A program made the translations under genes and the position numbers. From contig NZ_JAHZQQ010000006.1 of assembly GCF_019930045.1 (NCBI RefSeq), positions 1 through 60,918 of the forward strand: a stretch of DNA of 60,918 nt, given 5' to 3'. Source of the DNA: Streptococcus australis (lineage in GTDB: Bacteria; Bacillota; Bacilli; Lactobacillales; Streptococcaceae). Shown here one piece after another: positions 35,811-46,051 of this stretch; the first letter of the stretch is position 1, and every line of letters begins with the position of its first letter. The notes beneath the pieces are model-generated. The model was not told the origin of the DNA and ran no database searches. It saw only the letters and a program-made list of their open reading frames with translations.

Positions 35811-35861
35811 CCTTCCTTTCTATAATATCTCTCATGAACTGTTAGACATGATGAGAAGTGA

Positions 35862-36416
35862 TTACGCACCTAAGATTTTTACAACCCAAAGTTGTTTCAA
35901 GAGGCCTGCTGTAAGGGGGCTATACTGCACCATAAATCGAATGAGGAAACTTCCATGGAGTCGATCTTGAATGGCCGCCATGGGGATGGTTGACAAAATC
36001 GTGAATCCCATTTGTAGAACAAAGTAGGTCACCAGTACAGCTAACACACCACTGGCAATCTGAAACGGATAATCCTCCCATTTTTCAGGCGTTGGAATTA
36101 AGGGAATAAAAAGTCCAATCACTCGACCCATCGCATAGACTAAAACAAACAAGATGAAATAAGCCAAACCAGCGTAAAAAACTTTGTCTAAGTGAAAGAG
36201 TTGATCTGCACCATAAAAATAGCTTTTTGAAGCTTGTGTTGCACTCGAAAATGGGATCCATAGACTAATGGTTTTTGCCAAGGACTGATAGCCTGATCCT
36301 GCGACCAACATGGCCACAATCATGGTTAAAAAATAATATCCCTGAAGCAAAATCCCTCGTGAATACCCAATATAAAAACTCCAAGCTAGGATGAATAAAA
36401 TCAGGATTGAAAACAT
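35862..36416 (-). CDS. cvpA: CvpA family membrane protein
   Basis: The protein is 184 residues from the ATG at 36416, with GGGGAG 6 bp upstream. It has four hydrophobic helices starting MFSILILFILAWSFYIGYSRGILLQGYYF, matching the Colicin V production protein family. The family is linked to purine/envelope phenotypes in Proteobacteria, but its function in streptococci is not known. It lies 10 bp after zapA and is co-transcribed with it. Confidence 0.88.
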   Translation of the reverse strand: MFSILILFILAWSFYIGYSRGILLQGYYFLTMIVAMLVAGSGYQSLAKTISLWIPFSSATQASKSYFYGADQLFHLDKVFYAGLAYFILFVLVYAMGRVIGLFIPLIPTPEKWEDYPFQIASGVLAVLVTYFVLQMGFTILSTIPMAAIQDRLHGSFLIRFMVQYSPLTAGLLKQLWVVKILGA

Positions 36417-36426
36417 GCAACTCCCC

Positions 36427-36717
36427 TTAATTAGATGATCTACCGACCAGGCCATCTAGGGCCTTGCGACGAAAATCTTCCAATTCTTTTTCCTTATCGT
36501 CAAACTCAATCTCACGACTCAATTGTGTTGACAAACTATTGATTGCTAGTAAAATGGCCAGGGTTTCATCATCAGCAGCTGGCATTTGTTCTTTAATCGC
36601 TTCATATTTTTCTTTCGCGACCCGTTCAACCTCTTCCATAAAGAGATTATCATGATTAGTTGTAAGAGTCAGCGATTTATTACCGAAAGTAAATTTGTAT
36701 CTATTTAAGCTGGACAT
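36427..36717 (-). CDS. zapA: Cell division protein ZapA
   Basis: The protein is 96 residues. A small N-terminal beta domain (RYKFTFGNKSLTLTTNHD) is followed by a long coiled-coil helix (EEVERVAKEKYEAIKEQMPAADDETLAILLAINSLSTQLSREIEFDDKEKELEDFRRKAL). ZapA dimers bundle FtsZ filaments at mid-cell. It is the first gene of zapA-cvpA under a clear promoter at 36736-36764, divergent from the glutathione peroxidase. Confidence 0.88.
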   Translation of the reverse strand: MSSLNRYKFTFGNKSLTLTTNHDNLFMEEVERVAKEKYEAIKEQMPAADDETLAILLAINSLSTQLSREIEFDDKEKELEDFRRKALDGLVGRSSN

Positions 36718-36735
36718 AAAAAATCACCTCACGAT

Positions 36736-36764
36736 ATTATATCAAAATCTAGCCCGCTTGTCAG
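36736..36764 (-). promoter_or_regulatory. zapA-cvpA promoter
   Basis: On the minus strand CTGACA (36759-36764) and TATAAT (36736-36741) are 17 bp apart, 19 bp before the ATG. Confidence 0.8.
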
Positions 36765-36869
36765 TAGGAAAATCCCCTTCCCATAGGAAATACTGGACAC
36801 TAGGGCCACGGTTTAACTTTTTTCGACTCAAGCGTGATACAATAGAGAAAGTAGGAAAGGACGTGTAAA

Positions 36870-37349
36870 ATGACTATCTATGATTTCACCGTAATGGCCC
36901 AAGATGGGAGCCCCTTCTCCCTTGAAGCATATCGAGGCCAAGTACTCCTCATCGTCAATACAGCAACTGGTTGCGGTCTGACGCCTCAATACCAGGGATT
37001 GCAAGAGCTCTATGAGCGCTACCATGACCAAGGATTTGAAATCCTTGACTTTCCATGCAATCAATTTATGGGCCAAGCACCGGGTAGTGCGGAGGAGATT
37101 AATCAATTTTGTAGCCTCCATTACCAAACCAGCTTCCCACGCTTTGCAAAAATAAAAGTCAATGGGAAAGAAGCCTGCCCCCTCTACCAATGGTTAAAAG
37201 AACAAGCTAGTGGTCCCTTGGGCTCCCGCATTGAATGGAATTTCGCCAAATTCTTGATCAATCGCCAAGGCCAAGTCATCCACCGCTTCTCTTCAAAAAC
37301 TGATCCTCAAGCAATTGAAGCAAGCCTAAAAGAAGTTCTTTCAGACTAA
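36870..37349 (+). CDS. Glutathione peroxidase family thiol peroxidase
   Basis: The protein is 159 residues with the peroxidatic Cys35 in NTATGCGLTPQY and the catalytic partners in FPCNQF and WNFAKFL. The Cys of FPCNQF is in the position used as resolving Cys by thioredoxin-dependent enzymes, so it probably uses thioredoxin rather than glutathione. It reduces hydrogen peroxide and organic peroxides, useful in a peroxide-producing genus. It lies between divergent zapA and co-directional rnhC, with its own upstream region. Confidence 0.93.
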   Translation: MTIYDFTVMAQDGSPFSLEAYRGQVLLIVNTATGCGLTPQYQGLQELYERYHDQGFEILDFPCNQFMGQAPGSAEEINQFCSLHYQTSFPRFAKIKVNGKEACPLYQWLKEQASGPLGSRIEWNFAKFLINRQGQVIHRFSSKTDPQAIEASLKEVLSD

Positions 37350-37404
37350 ATTCGGCTGGTCTTTTTCTGGCCTTTCATCTAGCTTTTATGATACAATAAG
37401 GGCT

Positions 37405-38295
37405 ATGGAAACAATTACATTGTCCCCTCAAAACGAGGACATCCAAGCATTTGTTCGTCAGTACCAAGACCACCTGGCACCTTCAAAAAATCCATATATC
37501 CGTTATTTTTTCAAGGCACCTGGTGCAACCATTTCGATTTACACATCAGGAAAGGTTGTCCTACAAGGTAGTCAGGCGACGCGCTATGCTGCCTTCTTCG
37601 GTTACCAACAAGATTCGATAGACCAAGCAAGCCCAGGACAAGACTTTCCCTTAATCGGAACGGATGAAGTCGGAAACGGCTCTTACTTTGGAGGGCTTGC
37701 CGTCGTAGCTTCACTGGTCAGCCCGGAACAACATGCCCGCTTAAAAAGTCTAGGAGTTGGGGATTCTAAGACCTTAGATGATCAAAAAATTCGAGCTCTC
37801 GCAACGATCCTCAAAAAAGAAATCCCGCATCAGGCCTTACTGCTGACACCTAAAAAATACAATCAGGTCATCGCCTCTGGCTACAATGCGGTATCTGTCA
37901 AGGTTGCTCTTCACAATCAAGCCATTTTTTTGCTCTTGCAACAAGGGGCAAAAGCTCAAAAGATTGTAGTCGATGCATTTACGACCAAGAAAAACTATGA
38001 TCGCTATGTTCAAGCAGAAGCGAATCAGGTCCCACAAGTCGTCACCCTAGAAGAGAAGGCCGAAGGAAAATACTTGGCAGTAGCTGTGAGTTCCATTATT
38101 GCCCGTGACCTCTTCCTCCAAAATCTGGAAGATTTGAGTCAAGAACTCGGCTATACCCTTCCTAGTGGAGCTGGTACGCCCTCAGATAAGGTAGCTGCTC
38201 AACTATTACAGGCCTATGGCATTCAAGCCCTTGACTACAGTGCCAAACTTCATTTTAAAAATACAGAAAAAGCAAAAAAATTGATAGAAAGATAA
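37405..38295 (+). CDS. rnhC: Ribonuclease HIII
   Basis: The protein is 296 residues. It has an N-terminal TBP-like substrate-binding domain (about 1-85) and a type 2 RNase H domain with GTDEVGNGSYFGG (catalytic Asp and Glu), the GVGDSKTLDD segment and a later Asp in IVVDAFTT. It removes RNA from RNA:DNA hybrids. It is followed by lepB after only 3 bp, the conserved rnhC-lepB pair of streptococci. Confidence 0.94.
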   Translation: METITLSPQNEDIQAFVRQYQDHLAPSKNPYIRYFFKAPGATISIYTSGKVVLQGSQATRYAAFFGYQQDSIDQASPGQDFPLIGTDEVGNGSYFGGLAVVASLVSPEQHARLKSLGVGDSKTLDDQKIRALATILKKEIPHQALLLTPKKYNQVIASGYNAVSVKVALHNQAIFLLLQQGAKAQKIVVDAFTTKKNYDRYVQAEANQVPQVVTLEEKAEGKYLAVAVSSIIARDLFLQNLEDLSQELGYTLPSGAGTPSDKVAAQLLQAYGIQALDYSAKLHFKNTEKAKKLIER

Positions 38296-38298
38296 AGC

Positions 38299-38937
38299 AT
38301 GAAACATTCAAAAAAATCAACTAATCCAGTCCGTTCTTTCCTGAAAGAATGGGCGCTCTTCGGCCTCATTATTGGAGTCATTATTCTCTCTCGTATTTAT
38401 CTGTGGACGCCTGTCCGTGTCGATGGCCATTCTATGGATCCGACCTTGGCAGACAGTGAATACCTTCTCGTTATCAATAAACTGCCTATCGACCGTTTTG
38501 ATATCGTAGTTGCTAGTGAAACAGAGAATGGAAAGACCAAAGAAATTGTCAAGCGGGTTATCGGTCTTCCAGGTGACACCATTCAATACGAGAACGATAC
38601 CCTCTATATCAACGGAAAGAAGACAGATGAACCTTACTTGAAGGAATACATCAAGAAGTTTAAAGAAGATAAATTACAGTCCACCTACACTGGAAAAGGG
38701 TTTGAAGAAAATGGAGAGCTCTTCCGCCAAATGGCACAGATAGCCGAAGCTTTCACCGTTGATAAAGATGGAAGTGCGACCTTCACGAAAAAGCTCTTGG
38801 ATGATGAGTATCTACTCCTTGGTGATGATCGAATCGTTTCAAAAGATAGCCGCCAGGTGGGGGCTTTCAAAAAGGAACAAATCAAAGGGGAAGCTGTCCT
38901 TCGCCTCTGGCCGCTCCTTCCATTCCAGACGTATTAA
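38299..38937 (+). CDS. lepB: Signal peptidase I
   Basis: The protein is 212 residues with one membrane helix (about 16-36) and an outward catalytic domain. The Ser45 nucleophile is in DGHSMDPTL and the Lys85 general base is in KEIVKRVIGLPGDTI; LLGDDRIVSKDSRQVGAF is box E. It cleaves Sec and Tat signal peptides, including that of the surface carboxypeptidase in this window. It lies 3 bp after rnhC. Confidence 0.96.
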   Translation: MKHSKKSTNPVRSFLKEWALFGLIIGVIILSRIYLWTPVRVDGHSMDPTLADSEYLLVINKLPIDRFDIVVASETENGKTKEIVKRVIGLPGDTIQYENDTLYINGKKTDEPYLKEYIKKFKEDKLQSTYTGKGFEENGELFRQMAQIAEAFTVDKDGSATFTKKLLDDEYLLLGDDRIVSKDSRQVGAFKKEQIKGEAVLRLWPLLPFQTY

Positions 38938-39030
38938 CCCATGATGAGGTTGGGACTCTTGTTCCAATCTCTTTCAATATCTTCATGAGAGATAAGCTCT
39001 CTCAGACTTTTACTTAAAAGGAAACTCTGC

Positions 39031-41466
39031 ATGGAATACTATTTCTCAGGAACCATTGAGCGGGTCATTTTTGAAAATCAAAGTAGTTTTTTCCGTATCT
39101 TATTGTTGGATATCAATGATACAGATGCAGAGGACTATGATGACTTTGAAATTATCGTTACTGGAACGATGGCAGATATCGTCGAAGGGGAAGATTATAC
39201 CTTCTGGGGAGAGCTGGTCCATCATCCGAAATATGGCCAACAGTTGCAAATGAATCGCTATGAACGAGCCAAACCCACTAGCAAAGGCTTGGTGAAATAC
39301 TTTTCTAGCGATCATTTTAAAGGGATCGGACTCAAAACGGCCCAAAAAATCGTGGATCTCTATGGTGAGGATACCATTGATAAAATTCTGCAAGCACCTG
39401 AAAAGCTAGCCTCTATCTCCGGACTTTCTAAAAAGAATCGCGAGGCCTTTGTCGAAAAACTACAGCTCAACTATGGTACGGAACGAGTCCTCGCCCAACT
39501 TGCTAACTATGGCATCCCTAATAAACTAGCCTTCCAAATCCAAGATTTCTACAAGGAAGAAACCTTGCAAATCGTCGAATCGGCTCCGTATCAACTGGTC
39601 GAAGATATTCAAGGAATGGGCTTTAAGATTGCTGACCAATTAGCAGAAGAATTAGGGATAGCCAGTGATGCACCTGAACGCTTTCGAGCTGGACTGGTCC
39701 ATAGTCTTTTAACCCTCTCCTTAGAAACAGGGGACACCTACGTCGAAGCCAAAGAATTGCTCCAGGCCACCATCCAACTCTTAGAAGCTTCTCGTCCAGT
39801 CGAGCTCGATCCAGCCAGCATCGCCCAAGAATTGGCCAGTCTCATCGAAGAAGACAAGGTGCAAAACATTGACACCAAGATTTTCAACAACAGCCTCTTC
39901 TTTGCGGAAGAAGGGATCCGAAGCCATATCGGTCGCCTGCTAGAAAAAGGAAAGCAAGAATCTTTCGACCCAGAAAAAATCGAACAAACGATTGATGACA
40001 TTGAAGATGAACTCCACATTCACTACGACCCCATCCAACGGAAGGCTATCCAAGAAGCCATCCAGCAAAAGGTCTTTGTCCTTACAGGTGGACCAGGAAC
40101 GGGGAAAACAACTGTTATCAATGGGATCATCGGGACCTATGCCCGCCTGCACCAATTGGACCTTCGCAAGAAATCTCAATTACCAATCCTCTTAGCTGCT
40201 CCAACTGGTCGAGCAGCCCGTCGAATGAGTGAACTGACGGGCCTTCCGAGCGCCACCATTCATCGTCACTTAGGAATGACGGGAGACGACGACACGAGTC
40301 ACTTGGACGATTATCTCGATGCGGATTTTATCATTGTCGATGAATTCTCTATGGTGGATACTTGGCTGGCCAATCAGCTTCTCAGCAACATCTCCTCCAA
40401 TACCAAACTCTTAATCGTTGGTGATGCGGATCAACTCCCTTCTGTGAGTCCTGGACAAGTCCTGTCCGATCTCCTACAGATTCCCAGCATCCCTCAAGTC
40501 AAACTGGAACACATCTTCCGTCAAAGTGAGGATTCGACCATCGTCACTTTGGCCAGTCAGATTCGCAAAGGCCAACTGCCTCCTGATTTCACAGAGAAAA
40601 AACCTGATCGTTCCTACTTTGAAGCGCCGAGTGAGCTCATCGCTCCCATGATTGAAAAAATCACCAGCGCTGCCCTTCGCAACGGCATTCCGGCTCGAGA
40701 CATCCAGGTCCTCGCTCCGATGTATCGAGGTTCTGCAGGTATTGATCAAATAAACAGTCTCATGCAAGAGCTTCTCAATCCATTAGAAACAGATGCTCTA
40801 TTCTTTCAATCACTGGACTGCCAGTATCGAAATGGTGACAAGGTCATCCACCTGGTCAATGATGCCGAAAGCAATGTCTTTAACGGAGATATTGGTTACA
40901 TTACCGACCTTTTGCCAGCTAAGTATACCGAATCCAAGCAAGATGAACTCACCATCCAATTTGATGGCAATGAATTGGTCTACCCCCGCAATGAATGGTA
41001 CAAGATTCGCCTGGCCTATGCCATGAGTATCCACAAATCACAGGGAAGCGAATTTCCTGTGGTCATCCTTCCTCTGACCAATCAGAGTCGGCGCATGCTC
41101 CAACGCAATCTGATCTACACGGCCATCACCCGTTCCAAAAGCAAGCTCATTCTCCTAGGAGAATACACCGCATTTGACTTTGCGACAAAGAATACTGGAA
41201 CTGCTCGCAAAACCTATCTGATTGAGCGTTTTTCAGATGGGCTTCCTCAAAACTCTGACTCTTCTTCATCCAGCACTGAAAACCTGAAAGAGTCTGCTAA
41301 AAAAGCTGAGCCCCAAAGGGAGCCTGTCTCAATTGAAAACCACTCTGACTCACCTGCTTCCCAACCTTCTCAACAAGGCTATCATTTGACAGAGGACAAT
41401 TACTTGACTATTGATCCCATGATCGGCCTCACAGAGGAAGAAATTCAACAGTTCTTCAAAAACTAA
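39031..41466 (+). CDS. recD2: RecD2-type ATP-dependent DNA helicase
   Basis: The protein is 811 residues. An N-terminal OB-like and helix-hairpin-helix region (GIGLKTAQKIVDLYG, GMGFKIADQLAEELG) is followed by superfamily 1B helicase motifs: Walker A LTGGPGTGKTTVING at about 352-366, Walker B FIIVDEFSMVD, motif III VGDADQLPSVSPGQ, and the C-terminal SIHKSQGSEF and TAITRSKSKLILLG. A Ser/Glu-rich linker and a short conserved tail follow. RecD2 is a 5'-3' helicase acting in DNA repair and replication-fork maintenance in bacteria lacking RecBC. Confidence 0.95.
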   Translation: MEYYFSGTIERVIFENQSSFFRILLLDINDTDAEDYDDFEIIVTGTMADIVEGEDYTFWGELVHHPKYGQQLQMNRYERAKPTSKGLVKYFSSDHFKGIGLKTAQKIVDLYGEDTIDKILQAPEKLASISGLSKKNREAFVEKLQLNYGTERVLAQLANYGIPNKLAFQIQDFYKEETLQIVESAPYQLVEDIQGMGFKIADQLAEELGIASDAPERFRAGLVHSLLTLSLETGDTYVEAKELLQATIQLLEASRPVELDPASIAQELASLIEEDKVQNIDTKIFNNSLFFAEEGIRSHIGRLLEKGKQESFDPEKIEQTIDDIEDELHIHYDPIQRKAIQEAIQQKVFVLTGGPGTGKTTVINGIIGTYARLHQLDLRKKSQLPILLAAPTGRAARRMSELTGLPSATIHRHLGMTGDDDTSHLDDYLDADFIIVDEFSMVDTWLANQLLSNISSNTKLLIVGDADQLPSVSPGQVLSDLLQIPSIPQVKLEHIFRQSEDSTIVTLASQIRKGQLPPDFTEKKPDRSYFEAPSELIAPMIEKITSAALRNGIPARDIQVLAPMYRGSAGIDQINSLMQELLNPLETDALFFQSLDCQYRNGDKVIHLVNDAESNVFNGDIGYITDLLPAKYTESKQDELTIQFDGNELVYPRNEWYKIRLAYAMSIHKSQGSEFPVVILPLTNQSRRMLQRNLIYTAITRSKSKLILLGEYTAFDFATKNTGTARKTYLIERFSDGLPQNSDSSSSSTENLKESAKKAEPQREPVSIENHSDSPASQPSQQGYHLTEDNYLTIDPMIGLTEEEIQQFFKN

Positions 41467-41475
41467 TTAAAAATT

Positions 41476-41502
41476 CCCCGTAGGTCAAGTATACCTACGG
41501 GG
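41476..41502. terminator. Bidirectional terminator between recD2 and dinB
   Basis: CCCCGTAGGT (41476-41485) pairs perfectly with ACCTACGGGG (41493-41502). The right arm overlaps the last codons of the convergent dinB gene. Confidence 0.85.
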
Positions 41503-42607
41503 TTTCTTCTATTAGAGATCCTTCATGAGATTCCTGAGACTCGGAAGAAAAATTAGTGAGGGTCACCCCTAAAAGGCGAATACCTGAGGGATTACTCTCT
41601 AGGCTCTGATAGAGCTCCTGGGCCAGTCTCTGAATGACTTCTGGGTCTCTGGTTGCTTCCTCTAAACTTCGTCTCTTGGTCAAGGTCGTAAAATCGGCAT
41701 AACGAATCTTGAGCACCAAGGTCTTACCAATTTTCTGATGCTTGGCCAAACTGTTCGCTACCTTTTCAGATAGGTTGGCTAGTTCTTTTAGCACATCATC
41801 CTCGGCCACCAGCAATTTTCGATAGGTGCGTTCCTTCCCAATGGACTTGCGAATGCGATTGCTCTTGACTGGACTGTTATGGATCCCCCGAGCCTTTCGA
41901 TAGAGATCAAAACCAAAGCGACCAAAGTGATCGATGAGAGTCATTTCCGGCACTTCTAAGAGATCTGCACCTGTATAAATTCCCAAATCATGAAGTCGCT
42001 CCACTGTCCGTTTCCCCACACCATGAAACTTAGCTACATCCAGCTGACTTAAAAAGCCTTGAGCTTGCTCGGGTAAAATGACGGTCAGTCCCCGAGGCTT
42101 CTGGTAATCACTGGCAATTTTTGCTAGAAACTTATTGTAGGAAACTCCGGCAGAAGCAGTCAAATGCAACTCATTCCAAATATCATGCTGAATCAAGCGA
42201 GCTACCTTGACAGCAGATTGAAGACCAAGCTTATTGTTGGTCACATCCAGATAGGCTTCATCAATGCTCATGGGCTCAATCAGATCGGTATAACGTTTAA
42301 ATATTTCTCTGACTTGGAGACCGACAGCCTGGTACTTCTCGTAGTTGCCAGAGATGAAAACTGCCTGAGGACACCGTTCATAGGCCTCTTTGGAACTCAT
42401 AGCCGAATGGACACCATATTTTCTGGCTTCGTAATTGCAAGTCGACACCACTCCTCTTCCGCCAGACAAACGGGGATCATGGCCAATAATGACAGGCTTT
42501 CCCTTCAATTCAGGATGGTCGCGCTCTTCAACGGACGCAAAAAAGGCATCCATATCGATATGAATGATTTTACGGCTCGTATCATTTACTAAAGGAAATA
42601 TGAGCAT
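41495..42607 (-). CDS. dinB: DNA polymerase IV
   Basis: About 370 residues. It is a Y-family polymerase with [24 protein letters not shown] (first catalytic Asp), [10 protein letters not shown] (Asp-Glu pair) and the thumb/little-finger [18 protein letters not shown] segment. It carries out error-prone bypass of damaged bases. The start at 42607 ([22 protein letters not shown]) is preferred; a Met two codons earlier is also possible. Its 3' end lies inside the recD2 terminator stem. No clamp-binding motif was looked for beyond the C-terminal [11 protein letters not shown]. Confidence 0.94.
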   Translation of the reverse strand: MLIFPLVNDTSRKIIHIDMDAFFASVEERDHPELKGKPVIIGHDPRLSGGRGVVSTCNYEARKYGVHSAMSSKEAYERCPQAVFISGNYEKYQAVGLQVREIFKRYTDLIEPMSIDEAYLDVTNNKLGLQSAVKVARLIQHDIWNELHLTASAGVSYNKFLAKIASDYQKPRGLTVILPEQAQGFLSQLDVAKFHGVGKRTVERLHDLGIYTGADLLEVPEMTLIDHFGRFGFDLYRKARGIHNSPVKSNRIRKSIGKERTYRKLLVAEDDVLKELANLSEKVANSLAKHQKIGKTLVLKIRYADFTTLTKRRSLEEATRDPEVIQRLAQELYQSLESNPSGIRLLGVTLTNFSSESQESHEGSLIEETP

Positions 42608-42750
42608 GGGCAACCTCCTCTTTCATTATATCCCTATCACCGATTTTTTCCTACTAATTTTTACTTCTCCCAAGGCAAAAATATAATACAGTTTATCCAT
42701 ATATTCCCTTCTGTATTATAAAAGAATCCAAAATCTTTTTGCCATTCCCT

Positions 42751-42779
42751 TTGTGAAACCGATTTCTATGTGGTATACT
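42751..42779 (+). promoter_or_regulatory. pflB promoter with weak cre-like overlap
   Basis: TTGTGA (42751-42756) and TATACT (42774-42779) are 17 bp apart. GTGAAACCGATTTCTA at 42753-42768 matches the cre consensus at 13 of 16, so CcpA control is possible but unproven. Confidence 0.65.
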
Positions 42780-42832
42780 ACTATTGTAAGTGCAACAGAT
42801 TTGTTGCTAGAAAGATATAAGAGGATTTAAAC

Positions 42833-45148
42833 ATGGTTGTTAAAACAGTTGTTGAAGCACAAGACATTTTTGACAAAGCCTGGGAAGGCTTCCAAGGGGA
42901 AGACTGGAAAGAAAGAGCCAGCGTCTCACGCTTTGTACAAGCTAACTACACTCCTTATGATGGAGATGAAAGCTTCCTAGCTGGACCAACTGAACGTTCT
43001 CTTCACATCAAAAAGATTGTTGAAGAAACAAAAGCGCACTACGAAGAAACTCGTTTCCCATACGATACTCGTCCAACATCTATCGCTGATATTGCAGCTG
43101 GATACATCGACAAAGAAAACGAACTCATCTTCGGTATCCAAAACGATGAGTTGTTCAAATTGAACTTCATGCCTCGTGGTGGTATCCGTATGGCGGAAAC
43201 TACTTTGAAAGAAAATGGATATGAGCCAGATCCAGCTGTGCATGAAATCTTCACTAAATATGTAACAACAGTTAACGACGGTATCTTCCGTGCTTATACT
43301 ACAAACATCCGTCGTGCACGTCACGCTCACACTGTAACTGGTCTTCCAGATGCTTACTCACGTGGACGTATCATCGGGGTTTATGCTCGTTTGGCCCTTT
43401 ACGGAGCTGACTACTTGATGGCTGAAAAAGCAAACGACTGGAACGCGATTACTGAAATCGATGAAGAATCAATCCGTCTTCGTGAAGAAGTAAACCTTCA
43501 ATACCAAGCACTTCAAGAAGTTGTTAAATTGGGTGACCTTTATGGTGTAGACGTACGTCGTCCTGCCTTCGATACAAAAGAAGCAATCCAATGGACAAAC
43601 ATCGCCTTCATGGCTGTCTGCCGTGTGATCAACGGTGCTGCTACTTCTCTTGGACGTGTGCCAATCGTTTTGGATATCTACGCTGAACGTGACTTGGCTC
43701 GTGGTACTTACACTGAGTCTGAAATCCAAGAATTCGTTGACGATTTCGTTATGAAACTTCGTACAGTTAAATTTGCTCGTACAAAAGCTTACGACCAATT
43801 GTATTCAGGTGACCCAACCTTCATCACAACTTCTATGGCTGGTATGGGTAACGACGGACGTCACCGTGTTACTAAGATGGACTACCGTTTCTTGAACACT
43901 TTGGACAACATCGGTAACTCTCCAGAACCAAACTTGACAGTTCTTTGGACTGACAAATTGCCATACAGCTTCCGTCGCTACTGTATGCACATGAGCCACA
44001 AACACTCTTCTATCCAATACGAAGGTGTTACAACAATGGCTAAAGACGGATACGGTGAAATGAGCTGTATTTCATGTTGTGTATCTCCACTTGACCCAGA
44101 AAACGAAGAACAACGCCACAACATCCAGTACTTCGGTGCTCGTGTAAACGTTCTTAAAGCTCTTCTTACTGGTTTGAACGGTGGTTACGACGACGTTCAT
44201 AAAGACTACAAAGTATTTGACATCGATCCTATCCGTGACGAAGTTCTTGAATTCGAATCAGTTAAAGCAAACTTCGAAAAATCACTTGACTGGTTGACTG
44301 ACACTTACGTAGATGCTTTGAACATCATCCACTACATGACTGATAAGTACAACTACGAAGCAGTTCAAATGGCCTTCTTGCCAACTCACCAACGCGCAAA
44401 CATGGGATTCGGTATCTGTGGTTTCGCTAACACTGTTGATACCTTGTCAGCAATCAAATACGCTACTGTTAAACCAATCCGTGACGAAGATGGCTACATC
44501 TACGATTACGAAACAATCGGTGAATACCCACGTTGGGGTGAAGATGACCCACGTTCTAACGAATTGGCAGAATGGTTGATCGAAGCTTACACTACTCGTC
44601 TTCGCAGCCACAAACTTTACAAGAACGCTGAAGCAACTGTGTCACTTCTTACCATCACTTCTAACGTTGCTTACTCTAAACAAACTGGTAACTCACCAGT
44701 CCACAAAGGGGTATTCCTCAACGAAGATGGTTCTGTGAACACAAGCAAATTGGAATTCTTCTCACCAGGTGCTAACCCATCTAACAAAGCTAAAGGTGGA
44801 TGGTTGCAAAACTTGAACTCACTTGCTAGCCTTGACTTTGGTTACGCAGCTGACGGTATCTCACTCACTACTCAAGTGTCACCTCGTGCTCTTGGTAAAA
44901 CTCGTGACGAACAAGTAGACAACTTGGTAACTATCCTTGATGGATACTTCGAAAACGGTGGACAACACGTTAACTTGAACGTTATGGACTTGTCAGACGT
45001 TTACGAAAAGATCATGAGCGGTGAAGATGTTATCGTACGTATCTCTGGATACTGTGTAAACACTAAATACCTCACTCCAGAACAAAAAACTGAATTGACA
45101 CAACGTGTCTTCCACGAAGTTCTTTCTATGGATGATGCCTTGAGCTAA
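42833..45148 (+). CDS. pflB: Formate C-acetyltransferase (pyruvate formate-lyase)
   Basis: The protein is 771 residues, a glycyl-radical enzyme. The catalytic cysteine pair is C415-C416 in CISCCVSP, and the radical glycine is G739 in VRISGYCVN near the C-terminus. It converts pyruvate and CoA to acetyl-CoA and formate, the mixed-acid branch used under anaerobic or sugar-limited growth. The codon bias is strongly that of a highly expressed gene. The activating enzyme PflA is not in the window. It has its own promoter and terminator. Confidence 0.98.
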   Translation: MVVKTVVEAQDIFDKAWEGFQGEDWKERASVSRFVQANYTPYDGDESFLAGPTERSLHIKKIVEETKAHYEETRFPYDTRPTSIADIAAGYIDKENELIFGIQNDELFKLNFMPRGGIRMAETTLKENGYEPDPAVHEIFTKYVTTVNDGIFRAYTTNIRRARHAHTVTGLPDAYSRGRIIGVYARLALYGADYLMAEKANDWNAITEIDEESIRLREEVNLQYQALQEVVKLGDLYGVDVRRPAFDTKEAIQWTNIAFMAVCRVINGAATSLGRVPIVLDIYAERDLARGTYTESEIQEFVDDFVMKLRTVKFARTKAYDQLYSGDPTFITTSMAGMGNDGRHRVTKMDYRFLNTLDNIGNSPEPNLTVLWTDKLPYSFRRYCMHMSHKHSSIQYEGVTTMAKDGYGEMSCISCCVSPLDPENEEQRHNIQYFGARVNVLKALLTGLNGGYDDVHKDYKVFDIDPIRDEVLEFESVKANFEKSLDWLTDTYVDALNIIHYMTDKYNYEAVQMAFLPTHQRANMGFGICGFANTVDTLSAIKYATVKPIRDEDGYIYDYETIGEYPRWGEDDPRSNELAEWLIEAYTTRLRSHKLYKNAEATVSLLTITSNVAYSKQTGNSPVHKGVFLNEDGSVNTSKLEFFSPGANPSNKAKGGWLQNLNSLASLDFGYAADGISLTTQVSPRALGKTRDEQVDNLVTILDGYFENGGQHVNLNVMDLSDVYEKIMSGEDVIVRISGYCVNTKYLTPEQKTELTQRVFHEVLSMDDALS

Positions 45149-45167
45149 GATTCAAATAGATTTTTCA

Positions 45168-45190
45168 AACCAGTCGGAAACGGCTGGTTT
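45168..45190 (+). terminator. pflB terminator
   Basis: AAACCAG-CG (45168-45177) pairs with CG-CTGGTTT (45181-45190) around GAAA, then TTTTCTTG. Confidence 0.85.
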
Positions 45191-45288
45191 TTTCTTGTCC
45201 TGTCTTGACTAAATCCGTGGTAACACTAGTACAAATCAGTGAAATTTTGATATAATGGAGACAATCTATTAACAGAACAGGAAGAACA

Positions 45289-46047
45289 ATGGAAGCGTCT
45301 AAAGATATGGACCGCGTGATTGACGTCCTCATGTTGGCAGGAACCCTCCTTTTAGAGAGTGGTTCTGAAATCCATCGGGTGGAGGATACCATGATCCGGA
45401 TTGCTCATTCTCAAGGAATCGATGATTGCAATGCCTTAGCGATGCCAGTCGCTATTTTCTTTTCAATCGAAAATGCCAATATCACGCGGATGAAGCGGAT
45501 CCTGCGGACCAATTACAATATCGAGAAGGTCTGTGATGTCAATCAGATTTCTCGCCAATTAGTCTCTGGGCACATCAATCTCGAAGAAGCCTACCAAGCC
45601 TTGATCCAATTGAAGCAGAAGGCAGTGCCTTATACCAATCTACAGTTAACCATTGCGGCTACTCTAAGTGCTCCTTTTTTCTCCATTATGTTTGGCGGGA
45701 ATTTTTATGATGCGATAGGAGCAGGTATTGCGACTGTCTTTGCCTATGCTTTCTCTCTAGTAGTTGAGAAATACGTGCGCATCCCTTTTGCCACTGCTTT
45801 TGCGGCAGCCTTTGTCTTTGGCTTTTTGGCCCATATTTGGGCCCGCTATAGTGGTTTTCCTTCCAATACCGATCTCATTATTGCGGGTTGTGTCATGCCT
45901 TTCGTTCCTGGGATTGCCATGACCAATGCCGTCAGGGATCTGATGAACAACCACCTCAACTCTGGGATGAGTAAACTCTTTGAAACCCTGCTCATTACCC
46001 TTGCCCTTGGTGCCGGAACGACCGTCGCTCTTGTCCTTATGAAATAG
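45289..46047 (+). CDS. ThrE-type threonine/serine exporter, N-terminal subunit
   Basis: The protein is 252 residues. A cytoplasmic N-terminal domain (VLMLAGTLLLESGSEIHRVEDTMIRIAHSQGI) precedes about five membrane helices from residue 120, ending in FETLLITLALGAGTTVALVLM. This is PF06738 (YjjP-like). The next gene, 4 bp later, encodes the matching ThrE_2 half, so the two form one split transporter, as YjjP and YjjB do in E. coli (where succinate export has been reported). The substrate here could be an amino acid or a dicarboxylate. A TATAAT lies 28 bp upstream with a poor -35. Confidence 0.88.
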   Translation: MEASKDMDRVIDVLMLAGTLLLESGSEIHRVEDTMIRIAHSQGIDDCNALAMPVAIFFSIENANITRMKRILRTNYNIEKVCDVNQISRQLVSGHINLEEAYQALIQLKQKAVPYTNLQLTIAATLSAPFFSIMFGGNFYDAIGAGIATVFAYAFSLVVEKYVRIPFATAFAAAFVFGFLAHIWARYSGFPSNTDLIIAGCVMPFVPGIAMTNAVRDLMNNHLNSGMSKLFETLLITLALGAGTTVALVLMK

Positions 46048-46051
46048 AATC

